The notes under the pieces: generated by a model | The model's input: the letters and a program-made list of their open reading frames with translations, nothing else | The model's database searches: none | Told to the model about the DNA's origin: nothing | Made by a program: the position numbers and the translations under genes | Source of the DNA: Zygnema cylindricum | Lineage: Eukaryota > Streptophyta > Zygnematophyceae > Zygnematales > Zygnemataceae | Reading direction: 5' to 3' | Length of the DNA: 64,000 nt | NCBI GenBank assembly: GCA_037447655.1 | Contig: JBBHKE010001351.1 | Span: 193,663 to 257,662 of the forward strand | Part shown: piece by piece, positions 1-10,808 of the stretch | Position numbering within the stretch: position 1 is the stretch's first letter | Layout: each line of letters starts with the position of its first letter

Positions 1-1023
1 GAAACTTCACACGCGTCAGGGAACCTTCCCAGAAATCCCCCACCCTCCCCTCTCCCTTCCTCCCTCCACTCACTCCTCCGTCACCAGAGATTTGGAAACA
101 ATTTTTATCTTCAAATCCGTACGATTTGTACGGACGAAAGAGAGAGACCTCCGGGAAATAAGGGTTCCAGGAGAATACGACAAATTTCCTTTTCTTTTCG
201 GGACTTTCAAGCTGCCATTACTGACTCCGGAAAACCCGGAGAGGGATGAGGAGGGGGTGAAGGGAGAGAGGGAGGAGAAGGTGGGCGAGGAGAGGGAGAG
301 GGAGGAAAAGGAGGGGGGGGAGAGAGAAGGAGATAGAAAAGATAGTGACGCCATGGTTGAATTTTCCTCTTTTAAGGGGGGGGGAAGAGAGAGAGAGAGA
401 GAGAGAGAAGAGAGAGAAGAGAGAGGAAAGAGAGAGAGAGATTTGTGTGTTTGTTCGCCAATAGAGTGGACATTTTTCCTCCTATTTTCGTCCTATAGGA
501 AACATTTGATTTGTGATTCGTAGATAGTTCGCACGGAAAAAGTTCGTTTTCGCATTTTTTGTGCGCCGAATGTTTCGAAACAGACGTCAGAATATCCACA
601 AATAAAAATGGTGTGACTTGCTGTCACGTCACGGCATGTATCGGGCAAGAAAGTTGGAGGGGAACGGGAACTGTGACGTCACTCGACGATTTTCTGGAGC
701 TTGTGGCGTCACATGTAATGATACTGTTACTGTACTTCAGAGCATAGATCGAGGATATTTACTAAGTAAACATCCTCAGATTTCTACGTAGACATTCTAG
801 AAATATTCCGTACGATAATCGTACACGTCATAACCAGAGCCGTCAAAAATTTGACGTCCGTACGGACGGCAGATAAAGCCTCTCTACAAGCACACGTGTC
901 CCCTTACTGCATGGAATCTACAGAGATCTTTGATTCCCCTATTAGTGTTTGAGCCGTACATGAAATTACGGAAATGCGCAATACTAAAATAGATATTGCT
1001 GTCCTATAGCACCAATAGGAGTG
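1..1023. other. Intergenic, low-complexity purine tract and TGACGTCA-type motifs
   Basis: No gene is supported. Positions about 240-440 are purine-rich on the + strand and end in a GA-dinucleotide run near 385-440, so the open frames there are compositional. Around 640-715 three TGACGTCA/ACGTCAC-like motifs lie close together. They resemble bZIP (as-1/CRE) sites, but nothing ties them to a transcript. Confidence 0.5.
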
Positions 1024-1247
1024 TACAGCATGTATCGCTATTAGGGTTAATAGTTTTTTCGCCAATTAAATCATCTTTTCTCCGTACACGATTGTCCGAT
1101 TTTGAATCTGACGGTTGCGATGGAGAGGCTAGATTTTTGCCGTCCGATTGGCGGTCTCCGTGTGAAAATCGGACCAGTGTGTACGGAGAAAAGATGTTTT
1201 AAGTGGCGGAAAAGATATTGACACTAAAAGCGATATACGGTGCTGTA
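1024..1247. mobile_element. Foldback MITE, family A copy 1
   Basis: The two ends are imperfect inverted repeats of about 75 bp. The left arm runs through a GTATCGCTATTAGGGTTAAT-like end and then a CATCTTTTCTCCGTACAC block. The right arm carries the reverse complement (GTGTACGGAGAAAAGATG, then TAAAAGCGATATACGG). It has no coding capacity. The same structure recurs at 1,513, 11,361, 19,293 and 41,465, which identifies a repeat family. Confidence 0.8.
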
Positions 1248-1512
1248 GTTATTACACGTGTACGTTTGTTAGAATCCATCCAAAACTTGCCTTTCGAATT
1301 TCAATCACAGAAGCGGACAAGGAATATTCACCATCAAGACCGCATCCAAAAGGACTACAAAGTACGAATAATACTACTGTACGGCAAATAGTGAGCAGAC
1401 AAAGCGCCATTATATAGTGTCGTAGATACTCTTTATACATCATGTCCCATAGTGACGATAGAAATTAGATAATCCTACGTGTAATCACACTGTCCACAAG
1501 TATTGAAAAACT

Positions 1513-1732
1513 ACAACCGTGTATTGCTATTAGGGTTAATATTTTTTTCGCCACTTAAAACATCTTTTTTCGTACACACTTGTCCTATTTTCACATAGAG
1601 ACCGCCAATTGGTTGGTGAGATTCGTGGATTTCATTCGCAGCCGTCAGATCCATAATCCGACAAGCGTGTACGGAGAAAAGATGTTTAAAAGTGGCAAAA
1701 AAAACTTGAACACTAATAGCGATACACGGTCA
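1513..1732. mobile_element. Foldback MITE, family A copy 2
   Basis: Same arms as the copy at 1,024: a left end CCGTGTATTGCTATTAGG, a CATCTTTTTTCGTACACAC block, an interior with a GTCTC-type GGTTG segment, and a right end CACTAATAGCGATACACGG. The two copies lie about 265 bp apart in the same orientation. Confidence 0.8.
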
Positions 1733-2412
1733 GAAAAAAAACGTTATAAGCCCTAGTTTAAGCGAAAAATCTGCTAATGGTGGTCAACGCTAAACGCAAC
1801 TGCATTTTGCCCCGTTTTGTCCTGTCAGTATCTCGACCGTCACGTGCTCTCATAGGAATGATCGGACGGCTCAAAATTCTGCGTGGATCTCACGCATGCT
1901 CTGAACAGAATCTTTCTTCCAATAATTGAACCATAGGGACTTTAGCCGAAACGCACGACCGAGATCGACTCCACGAAACAGCAGCAGAATAATCGGACGG
2001 CCCAGATCGTCCCACTAGTCATAATGGACGATGGAGACCAGTTCTCGGGCGACAAACCATTAAAATTCGCAAAATGTTCGCACGACTCCACGACGTAGCC
2101 ACAGCTTTACATCACGCGTGCGAATCGACCATCGTGGCCTTAAAAAACGCCACGCGGCGTGCGATCCGCAAAACAAATCATTCACACGTGTGTAGTTGGA
2201 GGTTACGGAAAACGACACCATGTTTCCTCAGCATCAGCTTCTGCTTTCGTCTTCAAAAGACAATTTTGAAGCCATTTTTTATCCTCAGAGGCTCCGAAAA
2301 GTACGGAGAGAGTCCGTATTTTTCCCTCTTTTCGTTGGAGAGTCCAGAATTTGGAATTGTTTCTCGGTTTTTTTTTTCTTTCTTTCTCTCGCGCTCGTTG
2401 AAAGTGATTTGG

Positions 2413-2503
2413 GTATGTAAAAAAGTTTAGTGAAGGGAAGCTAAAAAGTATTCTTTCTCTCCCTCCTCCTCCCCTTTTTTGACTAACGTCCTTTTTTTTT
2501 TAG
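2413..2503 (+). other. Probable 5'-UTR intron of the glycosyltransferase gene
   Basis: A GTATGT donor (2,413) and a polypyrimidine-AG acceptor (ending 2,503) bound a 91-bp segment. A TGACTAAC branch-point-like motif sits at about 2,480-2,487, roughly 16-20 bases before the AG. It lies upstream of the likely start codon at 2,851, so it would be a leader intron. This is inferred from splice motifs only. Confidence 0.5.
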
Positions 2504-2544
2504 GATTCTCCTCTTGAAGTAGACCCATCTTGTGGCTTCTTTTT

Positions 2545-2850
2545 CCTTCAATTCTTCTATCTCTCTCTCTCTCAATCTCTCTTCTCTCTTCTCTCTTCTC
2601 TCTCCCTCTCTCTCTCTATTTTATTCTCGCCCCGTTTCATTTTTTTTTAACTCTTTTCATCCCTTCTCCTTCCCTCTCCTCCTATCCTTTTGACTCTCCT
2701 TGTCTTTCCCCTTTTCCCTCTTTCATTCTCCTCCTATCTCTCTCTCTCTCTCTTCCCTTTCATTTTGTCCTTTTCTCCCCTTTCTCCCTCTTCCTCTTTC
2801 GCTCCTCTCCCTTTCCTCGTCTCCTCTCCTCTCCTCTCCTCTCCTTGTCA
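2545..2850 (+). repeat. Pyrimidine-rich (CT)n leader tract
   Basis: About 300 bases of almost uninterrupted C/T on the + strand run directly up to the chosen start codon. It is open in several frames only because of composition. It probably forms the 5' leader or core promoter of the glycosyltransferase gene. Confidence 0.7.
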
Positions 2851-4656
2851 ATGATGGCTCCTCCTTCCTCTCTCTCCCTCCACTCAGCTCTCCTCGCTTC
2901 CCTCCTCCTCATCTCTCTCTCTCCCTCCTCTTCCGAAGTCAGCGGCGCTTCCCCTCCCTCTCCCTCCGAGACCCAAAACCCTAAACCCAATATTCTCCTC
3001 CTCTGTGCCTCTCTCTCCGGCCATCTCTTCCCTACCATCTCTCTGGGCCAAGAATTGCTCGATAGGGGCTACAAAGTTTTTTTAGCTGCCCCTTATGTCA
3101 GTCCAAAAATGCCGGGACGGATCATCGACGGTACGGGTTTGTTTTATCTGCCGACAGGTGGCGCTCCCGAGAGCGAATCAGAAGTCAGTAAAAGGAATAC
3201 GGCTCGGTGGAGTACTCGTACCGTCAGTACTTTTACGATGATGATCCGAGCTCGGTCCGAATTTTATTCGAACGACGGATTAATGTTGTATTCGATGTTG
3301 AAAGAAAATATGATTCAAGACGAGGGATTAGTGGGAAAAACCTCGGATGGGAAACTTTTTTTTATGAAACCCGATTTGATTCTCGCAAATCATTTTACCT
3401 CGGTTCAAACCGGAGAATACATCGCCCAAAAATATAACATTCCTTTACTTTTTAATTCACCTCAATTAGTGTGGGATCCGATGCCTGCGCCTCCGTTTTT
3501 TTTCCCAATTCATTCGGCTCCACGTGGATTAAAAGAAATGACTTTTCGAGATCGTCTTTATTCGGTTTTGTGGTACAAATTGGATGGACATTATTGGGCT
3601 CATCATTTCGCATACCAATTGGCCACGACAAAATTGCAACAAAAATGTAAATGTAATATGACTATTACCGAATATCCGGAGCCGGGAGTTATTCGACCGA
3701 AACTGGTTAATACTGTGGTAGGTTTCGATTATGCTATTCCCACACCTCCCATGGTTATTTACACCGGACCTTTAATTTACCCGCCTCCCGGAAAGGAAGT
3801 TCCCGGAGATTCTCCCTTGGAAAAAAATCCGGAGCTTCAAAGTTGGCTCGAAAAATGGGACAACTCAACGGTGACGGTCGTTTCTATGGGAAGTCACGCG
3901 AGACTTTCGGAAAAACAAGGAAAAGCTTTATTGGAAGGTTTAGAGTCTTCCGGAAGACCTGTGTTATGGTCTCTTCGTGCAGATAATCGAGAATTTATTC
4001 CGAAAAGTTTTACGGAAACGGAACATCCGAGACTCCGTTTGGAATTATGGCTTCCTCAACGGGCCGTTTTGGCGCATAGATCCGTTCAAGTTTTTGTGGG
4101 ACATTGTGGATTTGGAGGAACCCATGAAGCAATTTATTTCGGAAAACCAATGGTTTGTATTCCCGTTATGGCCGACCAACCAGAATTAGCGGTTCGACTT
4201 CGAGACTCGGGAGCCGGGGTTTCTCTAAACGTTGATAAATTGACACCAGAAATTGTCATCGATGCCTTAAGTAAACTAGCTGGAGATAACGGAGTGGTAA
4301 ACGGCGAAAAAAAAGAGGTCAACGGAGGGGAAATTAACGGGGAAAAAGCGGTAAATGGACATAAGAAGGAGAGTAGTTACACGAGGAAAGCGAAGGAGTT
4401 GGGGAAATTGATGAGGCTACAAGGGGGAGTGAGAAGAGGGGCGGAGGTAGTAGAGTATTTGTTGGAGACAGAAAGTAGTGATCATTGGAAAATGCCAGAC
4501 CAAAAGATGTCTTTTGTGGTGAGGTATAATGTGGATGTATATGGGGTTTATGCCTTAGTGGTTTTTTCGGTACTATTGGTGGTAAGGATGTTGGGAAAAG
4601 GTGCGTCGTATCTTGTGAAGGGAGGAGGGAAGGGAGGAAAGAAGAAGGCGGAATGA
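2851..4656 (+). CDS. ER-membrane UDP-glycosyltransferase (GT1 family, animal-like architecture)
   Basis: Transfers a sugar from a UDP-sugar to a small lipophilic acceptor; the acceptor cannot be read from sequence. The frame is open from 2,530, but the first 107 codons are a pyrimidine-tract artefact. I chose the ATGATGGCT pair at 2,851/2,854, which gives about 601 residues and a hydrophobic signal peptide (residues ~8-30). The N-terminal Rossmann half begins near residue 47 (NILLLCASLSGHLFP, with the family His). The nucleotide-binding signature lies near residues 395-460 (WLPQ, VGHCGFGGTHEA, GKPMV, ADQPE). An Asn-Gly-rich insert follows near 480-505. The C terminus has a membrane segment (VYALVVFSVLLVVRML) and ends in KKAE, a perfect KKXX ER-retrieval signal. 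Signal peptide, lumenal enzyme, one TM helix and dilysine tail match animal UGTs, whereas typical plant UGTs are soluble. There are no introns in the coding part. Confidence 0.88.
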   Translation: MMAPPSSLSLHSALLASLLLISLSPSSSEVSGASPPSPSETQNPKPNILLLCASLSGHLFPTISLGQELLDRGYKVFLAAPYVSPKMPGRIIDGTGLFYLPTGGAPESESEVSKRNTARWSTRTVSTFTMMIRARSEFYSNDGLMLYSMLKENMIQDEGLVGKTSDGKLFFMKPDLILANHFTSVQTGEYIAQKYNIPLLFNSPQLVWDPMPAPPFFFPIHSAPRGLKEMTFRDRLYSVLWYKLDGHYWAHHFAYQLATTKLQQKCKCNMTITEYPEPGVIRPKLVNTVVGFDYAIPTPPMVIYTGPLIYPPPGKEVPGDSPLEKNPELQSWLEKWDNSTVTVVSMGSHARLSEKQGKALLEGLESSGRPVLWSLRADNREFIPKSFTETEHPRLRLELWLPQRAVLAHRSVQVFVGHCGFGGTHEAIYFGKPMVCIPVMADQPELAVRLRDSGAGVSLNVDKLTPEIVIDALSKLAGDNGVVNGEKKEVNGGEINGEKAVNGHKKESSYTRKAKELGKLMRLQGGVRRGAEVVEYLLETESSDHWKMPDQKMSFVVRYNVDVYGVYALVVFSVLLVVRMLGKGASYLVKGGGKGGKKKAE

Positions 4657-4967
4657 GGGAGATGGGGAGAGAGGGAGAGGAGGAAAGGAGTGGGAGAGGG
4701 GGAGGGAGGGGGAGAGGAAGAGTGGAGGGAGGGAGAGAAGAAGAATGGGCGAGAGGGAGAGTGGGGGAGGGAGAGAGGAAAAGAGGGAGAGTGGGAGAGG
4801 ATGAAGGGAGAGAAGAGGAAAGAGAAAGAAAGGAATGAAAAGGGAAGAATGGATGGAATGGACATGGACAAGGACATGGAAGTGGAGGAATAGAGTGGGG
4901 GAAGGACTTGAGGTGGAGAAAAGGGGAGGGAGGGGGGAGGGGGAAGAGAGAGAGAGAGAGAGAGATA
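4657..4967 (+). repeat. Purine-rich tract immediately 3' of the glycosyltransferase
   Basis: The + strand switches from the coding sequence to nearly pure A/G directly after the stop codon and ends in a GA repeat near 4,945-4,966. It mirrors the pyrimidine leader upstream. Open frames in it are compositional. No clear AATAAA signal was found here. Confidence 0.65.
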
Positions 4968-5038
4968 TTAGAAAATTTGTGCTATAGTTTTAGAAATGTA
5001 GGCGAGTATTTTGAAATATATAAAAGAAAGAAAGAAAC

Positions 5039-5194
5039 TTTTTTTTTTTTAAATGGTAAAACAAAATACTTCGACCAGTATCATTTTGTTATGTTTTGTT
5101 ATTATCATTTTTTCTTTCTCTTTTTTTTTTTTTTTTTTTTAACTTTTTTATTTTCATTTAGTTTTTTTTTTGTTTTTTTTTTTTTGTTTTTTTT

Positions 5195-5254
<60 letters not shown>

Positions 5255-6187
5255 TTTTTTTTTTTTTTTTTGAAATCAGATTTTTCTTCACTATAAATAA
5301 TGTGTTTGATTTTTTTTTTTTTGCAGCTTTTTTAGAAATTCTTTCCTCACTCTCTTCCCCTCTTTCTCCCCCTACCCTCCACTTCCTGCACTTCTCCTTT
5401 TCTTCTCCCAACCTCTCCTCTCCCTCTCCCTCTCTCTCCCCTCTACCTCTCCCCTTCTCTGTCTCCGCTGTCCTCCTCCTCCCTACACTTGTCAAACTCT
5501 TTTCTGATCTCCAAATCCCCCTCTCTCTCTTCCCTCCTTTTCTCTCCCTCTTCCCTCACTTTCTCCCTCTCTCTCGTCTTTTCTACCCTCTTCTCTCTCT
5601 CCCTTTGGCTCTGTCTCTCTCTCCTTGACTGTCACACTGTCTGTATTCTCTCCGGTCCCTTCTTTTCCACTTCTTTGTTTCCCTCTCTCCCCTCCCTCCT
5701 CCCTTCTTCCCCTCTCCCTTCTCTCTCTCCTCTGCTCACCCTCCCCATGGCTCTCTCCACCTCACTTGTACTCTCGCTTCATGCGTCTCCTCCTTTCTTT
5801 CTCCTTTTCCCCCTTCCTTTCACCTCCCCTTCCCTCACCTCTTTTCTTTCCCTTCTCCTCCTTTCCATCTCTTCTCTCCTTCCGTCCACTTTCTCTCCTT
5901 CCTCTTTCCTCCCTCCCCCATTCTCTCCCTGATTCCGCTTTCTTTCCCTCATCCCTCCTCTCCCTTCTCCCCTGTTTTTCTCCCTGCTCCCCTTCGCTCC
6001 CTTCCCGTTTGTCTCTCTTCCCCTCCTTTTTCTTCCTTATCCCTTTTTCTCTCCCTGCTTCCCCTTTCTCTCCCTCCCTCCTTTCTGTCCTTTGTCCCCC
6101 TTTCTCTCCCTTCTCCCTCTTTCCCCTTCTCCCCTTTTTTTTACTCCTATCCCCCTTTTCCCTTCCTCTTCCCACCCCTTTTATTTT
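5039..6187 (+). repeat. Poly(T) and pyrimidine-rich block
   Basis: T homopolymer runs interrupted by single G, C or A occupy about 5,039-5,330. About 850 bases of C/T-rich DNA follow to 6,187. The long open frames on both strands read as Phe/Leu/Ser/Pro or Lys/Arg/Glu only and are not credible genes. Such tracts can form triplex or stall polymerase; that is general knowledge and was not tested here. Confidence 0.8.
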
Positions 6188-6189
6188 CT

Positions 6190-7300
6190 AACACATTAAT
6201 GCTATGGGTTACATGCAATATTTGTGATTTAAAATTCAAAAGAATAGATCAATTTTTCAACCACTTTTTTTTTTGGTCAATCAAGTACTACACAGCAAAT
6301 AATTGGTGTTATATTAATCGCGAATGCATAATAAATCTACGGGGTATGAGCATATTATATCATTATAAATCAATTTATTCTTATTTATACTTTTATTTAC
6401 TCAGCAAATGACAAACCACTCTATATTATTGACAGATTTAACACAATATTTCATGTCAATAATTTGGATATAATTTTCGGTTCACTATACCTACTATAAT
6501 TAAATTAGTGTGACTTAATTGGTTTAACGTTTGAAATTAAGTTAATTGGAACCAACTAGTTTTATATTTAGTATATTGAGAGAAGTTTGAATGTTTTCCA
6601 AGTATTTTAATATCGTCAGTAATAACAATAACATTAAAGAATACTAATGTACACATAAATTATTTTCCTTGTCAACGTTGTATCTTATATAATATAACAA
6701 ACATAATTGTAAATGACAACAGACAATCTCAAAAACAAGTCTTTGTCGTTCGTACAGATCAATATGAGGTAGTTTTTTAAACATTGATTTTTTACGTTTT
6801 TTTGAACATTCTTAGTCCAGATGATAACTTTAATGTTCGAAAAATGACGCCCATACAAACTGCATAAAATATGATAAGTGCTACTAGGGTACATAACCTA
6901 TACTTGGTCGGCTGTTGAAAATTTAGGTTAAAAATCTAGGGTTGAGTTGAAGAGCTATATGTAGAGAATCAAATGGCTTCAAAATAAATAGCTTAAAAAT
7001 CTGGGAGATATCTGAATTATTTTCCTTGGTATAAAGGGGAAGAAGTTGTCTTAAGAAAAGGACTGTTGCATTTTACAAATTTTACAGGCATATGAACTGA
7101 AAAATAAGATGTTTCGCATGTGGTAGTGACATAGTTGTCTGGGATTTAGGGGAAAGAAATAAACATCTATTTAGACGCTTCCTCCGGTATAATCGGGCCG
7201 CTTGTCAAATATTCGGCAAATTCTTAGAGTTTGGTCTCGTACGGGCTGAACCCCTACAATATTGTATTGAAAACTTTTGGAACTCGCTGTCAGATAAAAT
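6190..7300. other. AT-rich gene-free stretch
   Basis: AT-rich sequence with only short, unconvincing open frames. I see no repeat structure, RNA gene or coding similarity in it. Confidence 0.5.
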
Positions 7301-7303
7301 TTC

Positions 7304-7430
7304 TAGTGTTGTGTATCGGTAAATAATTTATCGCATTAACACCGATACCAATAGTTATTGGTTATCAGACGGTTAGAGCTCCCAATATATCGGTCCAAGA
7401 CCAACAAATTCCATATCGGCGATAACTTTA
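7304..7430 (+). mobile_element. hAT-like terminal fragment (TAGTGTTG end)
   Basis: Starts TAGTGTTGTGTATCGG and continues with CGATA/TATCGG-rich sequence. The same end, TAGTGTTGGGTATCG, lies inverted at 63,703-63,719 next to a CGATATATCG array. TAGTG fits the YA(A/G)NG rule for hAT termini. No partner end or 8-bp duplication was found, so this may be a solo end. Confidence 0.4.
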
Positions 7431-7484
7431 AAAAAATGTAGTATGCATACAATAGTACTTTAAAACATACTGTATTATATTATT

Positions 7485-8644
7485 AAAAAAAAGGGGCCGA
7501 CTTTATTAAAAAGCGCGATGGTAAACCATCTGAGTCCATAGGAACAAAAAGAAGTAGCATTGCTAAAACTGAAAAAATCACATGACGAGGGAAAAAACAA
7601 AAAGGAAAATCAAGGCAAAAACAACGAACATACGAAAGGATGGCATGGAAATCGAAAACACCCAAAAAAACAAAACCCAGCAAACAAAACATCAAAGGAA
7701 AAAACTAAGACGTATGAAAAAAAAAAAAAAACCCCAACATAACTAAAAATCTACAGAAAGCAACCACGTAAGTCCCCGAATACCGGAGGAGCACGAGGAG
7801 GAAGTTCCGGAACACGCCGTCAATCCATAACGGCAATAGACGATCGAAGTAATATAGAAGCCGGCACCCGTTGTAGGGCCACGGAAAAACGTTGACGATA
7901 AAAAGAAGTTAGGACTAAAACATAAGGGCTCCCAGTTCCCCGCATCTCAAACGAGCGTCGACCACAAGTACGGAAAAACTCGTCCGAAGCCACACCCAAA
8001 CAACCAAATATATCGATCGCCATCGGAATGAAGCCATCCATAGCGTCGCGACGGGCATAATCAAGCTCCTTCCTTTTAGCCGCGTCTCGGGCGGCCACTC
8101 CCACATGCCGAGCCGCTTGGTTGACGACTCTAATTGAGGTAGGGTTCGCCAAAACAATGTCACCAAATGTACGACGCACACCATCAAGAAATACAAGGTC
8201 AATCCGATGCAAAGGAATAATGTGAGAGATCTCCCGACGAACTGAAAATCCCCCCTCAGAAGCGATAGTAGCGATGGTGTCTCGAATCGTGTCGTGCGCT
8301 TGAATCAACTCGCCCCCATGGGAGCAACGAAGCAAATGGACCCCGTCGGGCTCGAGAACGTGGCCACAGGAGCAAACAAGTGAGCTAAGCAAAGGTGGGT
8401 GAGGGAGGCCAAGCCGGAACCTAAGGGCCGTCGTGAATTGAGCCGGGGTGAAACGAAGTGGATAAGATAGAGACAGCAAATAGCCAAGCTCTAGAGCCAG
8501 GTCCGCAACAAGATAGGAAGCGTGCACGCGAAGAATCGGAAGGAAGCGCCTCAAAAAGCTCGGATTTAATAGGGGTGACAACCCGATCAGAATTGGATTC
8601 TTGAAGAATCTGTTCCGTATCTGTTTAACTGAAACTATTACCAA
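7485..8644 (-). pseudogene. 3' end of a non-LTR retroelement: C-terminal zinc/nuclease-like region after RT
   Basis: A 274-residue minus-strand frame (7,820-8,644) lacks the reverse transcriptase itself. It matches the region that follows RT in many retroelement proteins. Visible features are a Cys/His cluster (CSCGHVLEPDGVHLLRC), then HRIDLVF and FGDIVLANP with spaced acidic residues, and a downstream KRKELDYARRDAMDGFIP block. This order resembles a CCHC zinc finger followed by a PD-(D/E)XK restriction-like endonuclease; the nuclease assignment is inference. The 3' UTR runs to about 7,485 and holds AATAAA (TTTATT on + at 7,502-7,507) followed by a T/A-rich tail, which suggests target-primed insertion. 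The 5' end is truncated at about 8,644. It is non-functional as an autonomous element. Confidence 0.6.
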
Positions 8645-9918
8645 CAGCGTAGCACATAAACCTTGACAAATTTAAAACGATAGTTTATAGTTCTAAAACT
8701 ATAGTACAGAAACGAAAATATTAAATTACGTTGTAACTTTGTTAATCAAATTTTTTCGAAAAACAGATGAACAGACAAACAGAGTAGACGAATACATCTG
8801 TCAGACTACCGCCATTTACTGCCACCATGGAAGTGATAAGAGGGCGTAACTAACCTTGCAAAAAATAATAAGAGTCAAAAGGACATTTTGGACAAGTATG
8901 GGAGCATGGAACTCAAATAAAAACCCCTTAAATTAGAAATAATCAAGGAAATATGGCGATTTTTTACCGAAATCGAGGGGAAGGGGGTCCGCGACGCATC
9001 CGTGGAATAACACGTACAGTTGAGTGACATTTTGACGTCACGCTCAATTTATGACAGCGTCGACGTCACAAACTCTAAAACTTTCCGTCATGGTTTCCTG
9101 ATTTTGTTTTTTAGTCTTTTCTCACTCTACTTGCAATCAAAATACGGCCAAAGATAGTGAAAATAAATCGTTTTTAGAGATCTTTCATTTGATACCATTA
9201 TTGACGTTTTTCATTGCAAGAATTGTGAGATAGAAGTGGTAATGGGAGAGGGAGAGAGAGAGAGGCGCTTTCACAAACTTCGCTTTTGCGAAATGGCATC
9301 CGTTGGTCGAGACCCCCTCCACTGCCCCTGTATGGAAAACAACACAGAAAAAAGTCACGCACAAGCTGTAAACGTGAAGCGGTTTTTTTTTTGGTACCCC
9401 GCGCACAAAAATTGTCAAAAACTTCCGATTCGTGCGATAACATGCCTATTCGCTCACCTCATGGAACTTTATTTCAAAATCACCTCGCGAGGTGACTTTA
9501 TTTAAAGTTTGAAGATGAGCTGGAAAGACGGGAAAGTGGGTCAAAACTCACTTGACGACAAACGACATCGTGCTAGACGACAAACTCCTATACATATAAA
9601 GTATCAAGGTAACAAAGCTTGTACGGTGGTAATTTCAATTTTTTGGTATGGCTGCGGAATTTCTCGTTTTTTTCCAAGTTATGGAAGAAAACGGCAGAAA
9701 ATAACTTTAGCACATGCGAAAGTACCCTTAGGGTGGCCATCCATTAAAGGAAAAGTGGGGTTGTTTACTAGACGCCGTACGCTTTCGTACATATTCGTAC
9801 CATATTTGTTTTTGGTCAGACGAAACATGTTTACTGGATAACATGTTTACCGGATCGCTATCAAAATGCTCCAATATTATAGGCGTAATTTGTGACCGTT
9901 AGATGTCTCACTCTTTTA
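8645..9918. other. Gene-free stretch
   Basis: No gene is supported. It contains two ACGTCAC motifs at about 9,030-9,070 and a short direct repeat of ACATGTTTAC(T/C)GGAT at about 9,825-9,857. The open frames are short and lack recognisable content. Confidence 0.4.
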
Positions 9919-10011
9919 GATCCGCGAAGCAATCGCGCGGATCATCCAGTGTGACGAAACTCTCCTCGCTGAGGAGAGTTGCTTCACACTGGTCGTGTAC
10001 CATTGGTACAC
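9919..10011. other. Cluster of three consecutive hairpins
   Basis: Hairpin 1 (9,919-9,943) pairs GATCCGCG with CGCGGATC around a 9-base loop. Hairpin 2 (9,946-9,992) has 22-base arms with 20 pairs and a 3-base loop (GCT); it starts CCAGTGTGA and ends TCACACTGG. Hairpin 3 (9,995-10,011) pairs GTGTACC with GGTACAC around ATT. They are separated by only two bases each. No flanking coding frame explains them. Confidence 0.75.
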
Positions 10012-10231
10012 TTGAAAAGGATAAAATATTCACTTCGAACAAGCGATGAGAAGCATACACGTCGTACACGCCATGTGCCTTACGCCACGGTGTATGCAGG
10101 TCGACCGAAACATCCTCGCACGCTACTTCTGACATCCGTGCAGCGCCTTTTTGCCATTGCGTTTTGAAATTTTGATTTCCAATTTCAAAATTAAAATTTG
10201 GTCGCAAAATTTCCGTACGAATCAGTAACTA

Positions 10232-10808
10232 CACCGCCAATCGTTTTTAGCGTTATGAACGCTGTTTCGGCACCCTCAAATTTTGACCCCAAAACCTGAA
10301 ATTGAATTAACAACACTAATTTTATTTTACCGTCAGTTAAGGTTATGGTGAATTAGCTTTAAAATTTTTAATTTATGATCTTCTTGAATAGTGTAGTGTA
10401 CGAACGCGTCAGGCCGTACAAAATGGTACTTTATTAAGTAAAAAAGAATGAAACATGGATTGCGATCGCACGTAAAACTGCGCTCAGAATAAAAGGTGGA
10501 ATGAGATTGTACCTATTTTAGTATAAATTTATTGATCGCGTATTAAATATACGGCAGAAAAACCAAATTAGAGTTACGAATAAATTAGAGTAAAAGGACG
10601 CGACAGTGTACGATTTGTCAGATTGTGTACTCTCACCTATTTTACTGTGAAGATCCTGATGACAGATCCATTGTACCAAAATCAGCGTTATGGATCAATT
10701 AGAGTAAACTTTTGTTTTCAAAATCTTAAAAAACTCAAATTAGCGTTAATAACGCTAATTTATTCTTAACACTAATAATTTTTTAAACGCTAATAACGAT
10801 TGGCGCCG
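10232..10808. mobile_element. TA-flanked MITE, family B (long copy)
   Basis: Left end TA|CACCGCCAATCGTTTTTAG and right end CTAATAACGATTGGCGCCG|TA are inverted copies of each other. The interior is AT-rich with no protein. It shares termini with copies at 18,994, 19,558, 20,054, 41,652 and 43,608. Confidence 0.75.

Noticed and set aside
92-523. 143-codon frame near the window start
   Set aside because: Runs through GA-repeat DNA and has a Glu/Arg/Lys/Gly-only middle; no domain or splice evidence.
2530-2850. N-terminal 107-codon extension of the glycosyltransferase
   Set aside because: It lies in a CT-dinucleotide tract, reads only Leu/Ser/Pro/Phe, and the signal peptide starts right after the ATG pair at 2,851.
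5170-6191. Long overlapping open frames on both strands
   Set aside because: They are products of poly(T) and CT-rich composition and have no protein-like residue variety.
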